NCBI GenBank assembly: GCA_035556075.1
Contig: DATMFQ010000011.1
Location: 1-64,000, forward strand
Origin: 73-13 sp035556075
GTDB taxonomy: Bacteria; Actinomycetota; Actinomycetes; Actinomycetales; Microbacteriaceae
Direction: 5' to 3'
DNA length: 64,000 nt
Within the stretch, counting starts at the first letter, position 1. The number at the start of each line of letters is the position of its first letter. Shown here piece after piece: positions 57,898 through 64,000 of this stretch. The notes under the pieces are model-generated. The model saw only the letters and a program-made list of their open reading frames with translations. It made no database searches and was not told the DNA's origin. Position numbers and translations under genes: made by a program.

Positions 57898-59929
57898 GGA
57901 ACCGCACGTCCTTCGCGTTCTGCTGGATGAAATTGCGTCGGGCCTCGACGTCATCGCCCATCAGGGTCGAGAAGGTCGCGTCCGCGCGGGCGGCATCGTC
58001 GAGCGTGACCTGGAGCAGGGTCCGCGTCTCCGGATTCATCGTTGTGTCCCACAGCTCCTGGTGGTTCATCTCACCGAGGCCCTTGTACCGCTGGATGCCG
58101 TTGTCCTTCGGGATCCGGCGGCCCTGCCGGATGCCGTCCTCGAGGAGGGCATCGCGCTCCGCATCCGAGTAGACGTACTCGTGCTCCGCATTCGACCATT
58201 TCAGTCGGTACAGCGGTGGCTGCGCGAGGTAGACGTAGCCCTGATCGATGAGCCCTCGCATGTAGCGGAAGATGAGGGTGAGCAGCAGGGTCGTGATGTG
58301 CTGGCCGTCGACATCGGCGTCGGCCATGAGGATGATCTTGTGGTACCTGGCCTTCTGGGCATCGAAGTCCTCACCGATGCCCGTGCCGAATGCCGAGATC
58401 ATCGCCTGGATTTCCGCATTGCCGAGTGCCCGGTCCAGTCGTGCCTTTTCGACGTTGAGCACCTTGCCGCGCAAGCTCAGGATCGCCTGGGTCTCCGGGT
58501 CACGCCCTTGGACGGCAGAGCCGCCGGCTGAGTCGCCCTCGACGAGGAAGATCTCGGACTCGGCCGGATTCCGGCTCGAGCAGTCCTTGAGCTTGTCCGG
58601 CATGCCGCCGCCCTCAAGGAGCCCCTTGCGCCGCGTCTGCTCGCGGGCCTTGCGCGCCGCGAGCCGAGCCGTCGCCGCCTGGATCGCCTTCTTGATGACG
58701 TCGCGGGCCTGATTCGGGTTCCGGTCGAACCAGTCGCCGAGCTGGTCGCCGACGACCCGCTGGACGAACGACTTCGCCTCGGTGTTGCCGAGCTTCGTCT
58801 TCGTCTGCCCCTCGAACTGCGGCTCGCCGAGCTTGATCGAGACCACGGCGGTGAGTCCCTCGCGGACGTCATCGCCGGAGAGATTCTCGTCCTTGTCTTT
58901 GAGGAGCCCCTTGTCTCGCGCGTAGCGGTTGACGAGGCTCGTCAGCGCCGCGCGGAAACCCTCCTCGTGGGTGCCACCCTCGTGCGTGTTGATCGTGTTG
59001 GCATAGGTGTGGACGGACTCGGTGTACGCGCTCGTCCACTGCATGGCGACCTCAAGCGAGATCCGGCGCTCAGTGTCCTCCGCATCGAAGGCGATGATCT
59101 CCTCGTGGACGGAGGTGTCCTTCTTCGCATTGTTGAGGTATTCGACGTAGTCGACGAGGCCCCGCTCGTAGCGGTAGGTCGCGCTGACCGGCTCCTCACC
59201 ACGCTCGTCAGTGATGGTGATGCTGAGGCCGCGATTGAGGAATGCCTGCTGCTGGAATCGCTCGCGGAGCGTCTCGTAGTCGAACTCGGTGGTCTCGAAG
59301 ATGCTCGCGTCCGGCCAGAAGGTCTGCACCGTGCCCGTCTCGTCGGTCGCCTCGCCCTGCGCGAGCGGTGCGACGGGCTTGCCACCGTCGACGAAGGTCA
59401 TCCGCCAGACATGCCCGTTTCGTCGCACTTCGGTCTCGATCCGGCTCGAAAGCGCATTGACGACCGAGATGCCGACGCCGTGCAGTCCACCGGAGACCGC
59501 GTAGCCGCCCCCGCCGAACTTGCCGCCCGCGTGGAGGATCGTCATGACGACCTGGACGGTCGAGACCTTTTCTGTCGGGTGCTCCGCGACGGGGATGCCA
59601 CGGCCGTCGTCGGCGACCCGGAGACCGCCGTCGGCGAGCAGCGTGATGTCGATCCGGGTCGCGTATCCCGCCATCGCCTCATCGACCGAGTTGTCCACCA
59701 CCTCATACACGAGGTGGTGCAGGCCGCGCGGCCCCGTCGAGCCGATGTACATGCCAGGCCGTTTCCGGACCGCGTCGAGGCCCTCGAGCACCTGGATCGC
59801 CGCAGCGTCATACGTGCCATTGGGCACCTGGCCAGGCTTCGGGCTGCTCGGTGCAGTGACCGGTGCGACCGGCTCGTCCCCCCCGCCGTCTGGTGCTGCT
59901 GCGCTGCCCGGCGTCTGGGGATCCGTCAT
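57887..59929 (-). CDS. gyrB: DNA gyrase subunit B
   Basis: 680 residues. The ATPase domain has EVVDNSVDEA, DDGRGIPV and the GGLHGVGISVV loop; the transducer follows; the TOPRIM domain has EGDSAGGSA and DADVDG; the C-terminal QRYKGLGEMN motif is present. Provides ATP hydrolysis and DNA-gate metal binding for GyrA. An extended Pro/Gly-rich N-terminus of about 35 residues precedes the conserved YDAAAIQVLEGL. TAAGAT six bases before the ATG indicates a leaderless transcript separate from the dciA-recF-dnaN group. Confidence 0.97.
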   Translation of the reverse strand: MTDPQTPGSAAAPDGGGDEPVAPVTAPSSPKPGQVPNGTYDAAAIQVLEGLDAVRKRPGMYIGSTGPRGLHHLVYEVVDNSVDEAMAGYATRIDITLLADGGLRVADDGRGIPVAEHPTEKVSTVQVVMTILHAGGKFGGGGYAVSGGLHGVGISVVNALSSRIETEVRRNGHVWRMTFVDGGKPVAPLAQGEATDETGTVQTFWPDASIFETTEFDYETLRERFQQQAFLNRGLSITITDERGEEPVSATYRYERGLVDYVEYLNNAKKDTSVHEEIIAFDAEDTERRISLEVAMQWTSAYTESVHTYANTINTHEGGTHEEGFRAALTSLVNRYARDKGLLKDKDENLSGDDVREGLTAVVSIKLGEPQFEGQTKTKLGNTEAKSFVQRVVGDQLGDWFDRNPNQARDVIKKAIQAATARLAARKAREQTRRKGLLEGGGMPDKLKDCSSRNPAESEIFLVEGDSAGGSAVQGRDPETQAILSLRGKVLNVEKARLDRALGNAEIQAMISAFGTGIGEDFDAQKARYHKIILMADADVDGQHITTLLLTLIFRYMRGLIDQGYVYLAQPPLYRLKWSNAEHEYVYSDAERDALLEDGIRQGRRIPKDNGIQRYKGLGEMNHQELWDTTMNPETRTLLQVTLDDAARADATFSTLMGDDVEARRNFIQQNAKDVRFLDI

Positions 59930-59935
59930 GGGTCC

Positions 59936-59941
59936 ATCTTA
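59936..59941 (-). promoter_or_regulatory. Leaderless -10 element of gyrB
   Basis: TAAGAT on the minus strand, six bases before the ATG at 59929. Confidence 0.65.
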
Positions 59942-60018
59942 GCCGAGGGGCACTGACAACGAGCCGATATACGCCCCGCTGAGCGACGAATTCTGCCGGC
60001 TGGGTCGGAAATGGTGGC

Positions 60019-60531
60019 TCAGCCGTAAGTATCGCGTGGACCGCGGCCTGGGACGTACCTGGGGCCGCGTTTGCGCGGTGGGACGTCCGGCCCCAAAAAG
60101 CGGAGGCGCTCGACGGCGGCCTCAGGGAAGCGTTCACCGAGCCGAGTCAGCAGCTGCGACCGCATCAGCCCGAGCTGTGTCGCCCACGCCGTCGAATCAC
60201 AGCGGATGACGAGCTGCCCGTCGACGAACTCCGCTGGCTGCGCATGATCGGCGACCGCGGGGCCGACCGCATCCGCCCAGTCGATGAAGAGCTCCGACTG
60301 CGCGAGCGCGCTCGACCACCCCCGCTCGGCGACAAGCCCGGCGATCGCCGCACCGATCGAGTTCGGGTCGCGGCCCTTGTCGAACGGCTGCGATCCCGAC
60401 TCCGGTTGCATGATGCCCCGCGGTGACCGCCGACCGCCGAAGCGCTCCCGCAACCGACGAAACACATTGCGGTGCTCCGCGTGCTGCGCACTCCGGTCTG
60501 CTCCCCGAGAATCGCTCCGGTGCTCAGCCAT
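60019..60531 (-). CDS. dciA: DciA-family (DUF721) helicase loader
   Basis: 170 residues. The N-terminal half is charged and disordered (MAEHRSDSRGADRSAQHAEH onward); the DUF721 domain (about 55-140) has IGAAIAGLVAERGWSSAL, WADAVGP and LVIRCDSTAWATQL. DciA binds and loads the replicative helicase DnaB in bacteria lacking DnaC. The ATG at 60531 overlaps the recF stop by eight bases, with GGAGAG upstream. Encoded next to dnaA and gyrase as in other actinobacteria. Confidence 0.92.
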   Translation of the reverse strand: MAEHRSDSRGADRSAQHAEHRNVFRRLRERFGGRRSPRGIMQPESGSQPFDKGRDPNSIGAAIAGLVAERGWSSALAQSELFIDWADAVGPAVADHAQPAEFVDGQLVIRCDSTAWATQLGLMRSQLLTRLGERFPEAAVERLRFLGPDVPPRKRGPRYVPGRGPRDTYG

Positions 60532-61618
60532 CGACGATCTCTCCAGCACGAATGCGGATGACCGGTCCCGTCAGCGCCGCCGGCACCTCCTCCGCCACCG
60601 CCGCCGTCACGAGGACCTGCTCATAGTCAGCGACGGCGGCGAGCAGCCGCTCCCGCCGCCGGACGTCGAGCTCGGCGAAGACGTCGTCAAGGATGATGAC
60701 CGGGTCCCCGGCCGGACCGGACTGCCGCAGCAATTCCGCGGAGCCAAGCCGGAGGGCGAGTGCCGTCGACCACGACTCGCCGTGGCTCGCGTGCGTGCGG
60801 GCCGGTAGACCATTGAGGGTGAGCCGGAGGTCATCCCGGTGCGGGCCGACTAGGGTCACGGCGCGGTCGAGCTCGTCGCGACGCCGCTCCTGCAGGCGAC
60901 CGGCAAATTCGGTCGCATCCGCCGCCCCGGACACCTCGAGGTCGAGCTCGAGGAGCTGCTCCTCACCGGCGATCGTCGCGTAGGCCGCCGACGCGAACGG
61001 ACGCAGGTCATCGACGAGCGCCAGTCGAGCGGCGGTGATCTCCGCGCCGACGGTCGCCAGCTGGGCGTCCCACACGTCGAGCGTCGAGAGCGTTGCGTCG
61101 GTGATCCGCGCCGCCCGCGCCGACTTGAGCAAGGAATTGCGCTGCCGGACGATCCGCTCATAATCCGCGAGTACCCCGATGAGTCGCGGCTGCCGCATTC
61201 CTAACAAGGCATCGAGGAATCGGCGGCGACCGCTCGGCTCGTCCCGCACCAGCCCAAGGTCCTCGGGGGCGAAGACGACGGCGTCGAGATAGCGGCGAGC
61301 CTCCTTCGCACGCACGAGCGAGCCATTGACCAGAATGCGGTTCGCCGCGCCCCGATTGATCTCCGCCTCGACCGTGATCGAGCGATCCCCATGTCTGAGG
61401 AGCGCCCGGATGATCGCCCGGTCCTCACCCTGTCGAATGAGGGGCGCGTCCCCGCCGACGCGATGGGAGATGCCGGCCGCCAGCACGACGATCGCTTCGA
61501 CGAGGTTCGTCTTGCCCTGGCCATTCGGCCCGACGATGACGGTCGCGCCGGGGGCAAGCTCGATCGAGGCCGTGCGGTAGTTCCGGAAGTCCGCGAGCTC
61601 GAGGCGGGCGACGTACAC
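60524..61618 (-). CDS. recF: DNA replication and repair protein RecF
   Basis: 364 residues. SMC-like ATPase: Walker A GPNGQGKT (30-37), signature region and Walker B VIILDDVFAELD near the C-terminus. Promotes RecA loading at gapped DNA with RecO and RecR. The GTG start lies four bases after the dnaN stop, giving MYVARLELADFRNYR as the usual start. An operon with dnaN is clear. Confidence 0.95.
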   Translation of the reverse strand: MYVARLELADFRNYRTASIELAPGATVIVGPNGQGKTNLVEAIVVLAAGISHRVGGDAPLIRQGEDRAIIRALLRHGDRSITVEAEINRGAANRILVNGSLVRAKEARRYLDAVVFAPEDLGLVRDEPSGRRRFLDALLGMRQPRLIGVLADYERIVRQRNSLLKSARAARITDATLSTLDVWDAQLATVGAEITAARLALVDDLRPFASAAYATIAGEEQLLELDLEVSGAADATEFAGRLQERRRDELDRAVTLVGPHRDDLRLTLNGLPARTHASHGESWSTALALRLGSAELLRQSGPAGDPVIILDDVFAELDVRRRERLLAAVADYEQVLVTAAVAEEVPAALTGPVIRIRAGEIVDG

Positions 61619-61622
61619 CGCG

Positions 61623-62765
61623 TCAGCGCAGCAGCAGGTTGGGCTGCAGCAGGTAGCGGAAGGAATCCCCCGCGTCATCCTTCGAGGTCTGCGCGGTGAT
61701 GAGCACGGGCCCGGGCTTGTTCGGGTTGTCGGTGCGGGTGAATGCGAGACGGACGAATTCAGAGTGCACCGAGCCGAGCGCATCGAGCAGGAACTGCGGC
61801 TTGAGCGACACGACGATCTCCTCGCCGGTCAGCACCGCATCGATCGCCTCCGAGGCCTGCGCCTGCTCGCTGCCAACCGCCTCGAGGGTGAGCCCCTCCG
61901 AGGTGAACGTGAAGCGGAGCGCGGCGTCGCGGTCGAGGACGAGCGCCACCCGGCGGATGGCGTCGACGAGGTCGCTCGTGGCGAGCACCGCGTGGTCCTC
62001 GACCGTGTCAGGGAAGAGTCGCTTGACCGGCGGGTAGTTGCCCTTGATGAGCAAGGACGTGACAACCTTCCCGTCGGCGGCGAAGGAGATGAGCTCACGG
62101 TCGTCACCGCCGGAGATCGACACCCGGACGGTCGCCGCGTGCGCGAAGGTCTTGCCAAGCTCCATGAGCGTGCGAGCCGGGACAAGCGCGGTCGCCGATT
62201 CGATCCCGGAGCCGTCAGCGTCCCATGGGATGTCACGAATCGCGACACGGTACCGGTCGGTGGCCACGAGTGAGACGGCCGTCTCGGACACCTCGAGCTG
62301 CACGGTCGTGATGACGGGTGTCACGTCGTCCTTCGACGCGGCGACCGCAACCTGTCCGATCGCCTCGGCGAACACATCACCCGGGACGAGCCCACCGGTC
62401 TCCGAGACCTCTGGGAGGCTCGGGTATTCCTCGATCGGCATCGACAGCAGGGTGAAGCGGCCGGTGCCACAGCGCACCGAGATGCGTCCCTCGTCCATCG
62501 TGACGTCGACGGGGGCGGCGGGCAGTCGGCTCGCGATGTCGGCGAGCAGTCGGCCCGACACGAGCGCCCGCCCCGGCTCCGCAACCTCCGCCGCGATTCG
62601 CGTCCGTGCTGACACCTCGTAATCGAAGGTCGAGAGCGAGACGCCGTCAGCGTCGGCCTCGATGAGCACGCCGCCGAGAATCGGCATCGTCGTGCGCTGC
62701 GGTAGCAGCTTGACGGCAAAGGACACGGCCTCGGCGAAGATGTCGCGATTGACCTGGAACTTCAC
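61623..62765 (-). CDS. dnaN: DNA polymerase III beta clamp
   Basis: 380 residues in three similar domains of about 125 residues each; starts MKFQVNRDIFAEAVSF and ends with the LQPNLLL cleft region near the C-terminus (FRYLLQPNLLLR). The dimeric ring holds polymerase, NucS and repair enzymes on DNA. The GTG at 62765 is chosen over GTG 62774 because AGGGAG lies eight bases upstream of it. It is followed by recF with a four-base gap and preceded by the origin. Confidence 0.95.
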   Translation of the reverse strand: MKFQVNRDIFAEAVSFAVKLLPQRTTMPILGGVLIEADADGVSLSTFDYEVSARTRIAAEVAEPGRALVSGRLLADIASRLPAAPVDVTMDEGRISVRCGTGRFTLLSMPIEEYPSLPEVSETGGLVPGDVFAEAIGQVAVAASKDDVTPVITTVQLEVSETAVSLVATDRYRVAIRDIPWDADGSGIESATALVPARTLMELGKTFAHAATVRVSISGGDDRELISFAADGKVVTSLLIKGNYPPVKRLFPDTVEDHAVLATSDLVDAIRRVALVLDRDAALRFTFTSEGLTLEAVGSEQAQASEAIDAVLTGEEIVVSLKPQFLLDALGSVHSEFVRLAFTRTDNPNKPGPVLITAQTSKDDAGDSFRYLLQPNLLLR

Positions 62766-63298
62766 CGTCCACACTCCCTGGCTGTCGTCTGCTGTGTGTT
62801 TGTCGTGCTGCTGGTTGCTGATGCTGATCGCTGTCGTGCGTCAGCGCCACGGCAGTCCCTCGATGACTGCGGCGCCTGCTCATCCTGCCACAGGCCTCCG
62901 ACCTCGTGGGGGTCCGAGGTTTCAGGTGCTGCTCGAAGGTCGCGGGCTGCGGCGGTCGGTTCGGGTTGGGGAATCAGCGGACCGTCATCACAAGATTCAG
63001 TAGTCATAAGTCCTGTGGATGATGTGTAGTTCACCGTGGTGGTCAGATCGCAGTAAGGAACTACATCCGTGTGAGTTGTTCACCCCTTGTGGACGAATTG
63101 TGGATAACTTGCGGTGCTCAGCGGGGCCTTGTCACTGCTGTCGCAGCGGCGGGTCCGTTTTCAGCCAGATTCGGCGAGATATCCACAATTTTCCACATTC
63201 TGTTGCACAGATGTGGACAACTGGGGTTGCGGTGGTGTAGCGCCGTGCGCGGTCCGGAGTGGGCGGCGGCCGGGGCGACCACCGCATTCCTCCACTGA
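62766..63298. other. oriC: Replication origin (oriC) between dnaA and dnaN
   Basis: A gene-free 533-base region between dnaA and dnaN. DnaA-box-like sites are clustered in its right half: TGTGGATGA (63014), TGTGGACGA (63088), a perfect TGTGGATAA (63099), ATATCCACA (63179), TTTTCCACA (63189) and a perfect TGTGGACAA (63212). The first three and the last point one way and two the other. Stretches around 62990-63070 and 63160-63200 are AT-rich for this genome and are candidates for unwinding. One GAGGAATGCG copy (63283-63292) lies just before the dnaA stop. Confidence 0.9.
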
Positions 63299-64000
63299 TT
63301 AGGACGTTTTGGCGGCCTGCCGGACCCGCGTCGTGATCTCGGTGACCTGGTTGAAGATCGAGCGGCGCTCCTGCATGAGCGTCGAGATCTTCTTGTTCGC
63401 GTACATGACGGTCGTGTGGTCGCGGCCACCGAAGAACTTGCCGATCTGCGGCAGCGTCATCTCGGTCAGCTCGCGGCACAGATACATCGCGATCTGTCGG
63501 GCGTGCGCGATCGCCTGGGAGCGGGACGCACTGTAGAGGTCGTCGACCGGCAGTTTGAAGTAGTCCGCGGTGCAGCCGGCGATGTCGACCGCCTCGATCG
63601 CGTTGTCCGTGATGATGAGGTCCTTGAGCACGGTCTGCACGAGCTCCATGTCGACCTCGGAGCGATTGAGATTTGCGAATGCGGTGACGCGGATGAGGAT
63701 GCCCTCGAGTTCCCGGATATTGGACGAGACCTTCGAGGCCATGTATTCGAGGACCTCATTGGAGACCTGGAACTTCTCGCTCTGCGCCTTCTTGCGGAGG
63801 ATTGCGATCCGGGTTTCGAGGTCGGGCGCCTGGACATCCGTCAGGAGGCCCCACTCGAAGCGGGAGCGCATCCGGTCCTCAAAGCCGGTCAAGTGCTTCG
63901 GCTGCACGTCGCTCGTGATGACCACCTGCTTGTTGTGGTCATGCAGCGTATTGAAGGTGTGGAAGAACGCCTCCTGCGTCTGCTCCTTGCCCTGGAGGAA
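63299..64000 (-). CDS. dnaA: Chromosomal replication initiator DnaA (5' end outside window)
   Basis: The C-terminal 233 residues are visible; the start lies beyond the right edge. Seen are the end of the AAA+ domain with VVITSDVQPKHLTGFEDRMR (sensor 1 and the arginine-finger region FEDRMRSRFEWGL), and the DNA-binding domain IV with the DnaA signature GRDHTTVMYANKKI. DnaA binds the boxes in the adjacent oriC. The gene reads away from the window's right edge towards oriC, so initiator and origin keep the classical dnaA-oriC-dnaN order. Confidence 0.97.
   Translation of the reverse strand, partial: FLQGKEQTQEAFFHTFNTLHDHNKQVVITSDVQPKHLTGFEDRMRSRFEWGLLTDVQAPDLETRIAILRKKAQSEKFQVSNEVLEYMASKVSSNIRELEGILIRVTAFANLNRSEVDMELVQTVLKDLIITDNAIEAVDIAGCTADYFKLPVDDLYSASRSQAIAHARQIAMYLCRELTEMTLPQIGKFFGGRDHTTVMYANKKISTLMQERRSIFNQVTEITTRVRQAAKTS

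Noticed and set aside
385..63683. Reading the enriched word as a replication-polar Chi or KOPS-type signal
   Set aside because: Both orientations are nearly balanced (about 35 to 29) on a single replichore, so polarity is not supported by this window.
1..64000. CRISPR arrays, insertion sequences or intact prophage
   Set aside because: I saw no regularly spaced repeats with unique spacers, no transposase gene and no structural phage genes; the holin-family gene is a chromosomal stress cassette.

Overview
The window is about 70% GC and shows the origin region of an actinobacterial chromosome. Gene order at the right edge (dnaA, oriC, dnaN, recF, dciA, gyrB, gyrA, a DUF3566 gene, then tRNA-Ile and tRNA-Ala), the noncanonical mismatch endonuclease NucS, CrgA, class E sortase and the FHA/PstP/RodA/PbpA/PknA/PknB block all point to Actinomycetota. 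The overall arrangement is most like Micrococcales, probably Microbacteriaceae; that placement is inference. dnaA reads leftwards, so almost the whole window belongs to one replichore copied right to left.

Layout. 1-6.7 kb: a DUF4190-like membrane protein (cut), an esterase, phosphofructokinase, a three-gene envelope-stress cassette, an M13 metallopeptidase and a DUF559/AbiEi-type protein flanked by related inverted repeats. 7-11.5 kb: an MFS transporter, NucS, a lipoprotein, a Na+/H+ antiporter and tRNA-Leu(CAG). 11.6-25.9 kb: the growth and cell-wall control block (fhaA, fhaB, pstP, rodA, pbpA, pknA, pknB), a TrpG/PabA amidotransferase, a 54-residue membrane protein, srtE, crgA, rhomboid, cyclophilin and an LPPTG-anchored surface protein. 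25.9-30 kb: small metabolic and regulatory genes.

30-54.7 kb is accessory. It holds a complete type I restriction-modification system (hsdM-hsdS-hsdR) with a divergent XRE regulator; mgtE and a PAP2 phosphatase; a catabolic cluster (TPP-dependent enzyme, ABC importer, MarR regulator, flavin monooxygenase) bracketed by two nearly identical repeats; and a decayed mobile island (46.7-54.7 kb). The island carries an AlbA_2/Schlafen-type protein, remnants of an actinobacterial conjugative element, a three-gene ABC-three-component (ABC-3C) predicted defence system with a nuclease-like effector, a DprA-like gene and a serine-recombinase fragment running into tRNA-Ala. 54.6-64 kb is the conserved origin core.

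Two window-wide signals stand out. First, the word GAATGCG (either strand) occurs about 64 times where base composition predicts about 6-7, and its extension GAGGAATGCG occurs 17 times where about 0.1 is expected. It lies both inside genes and as inverted pairs. Four copies of a roughly 80-bp palindromic element built around this word each sit directly downstream of a gene, all in the same orientation relative to that gene. This resembles the way DNA-uptake sequences and their terminator-like inverted pairs look in other phyla, and I regard it as the best candidate for an undescribed system here. Second, many genes have a TANNNT-like -10 element 6-8 bases before the start codon and no Shine-Dalgarno sequence, which implies widespread leaderless transcription.
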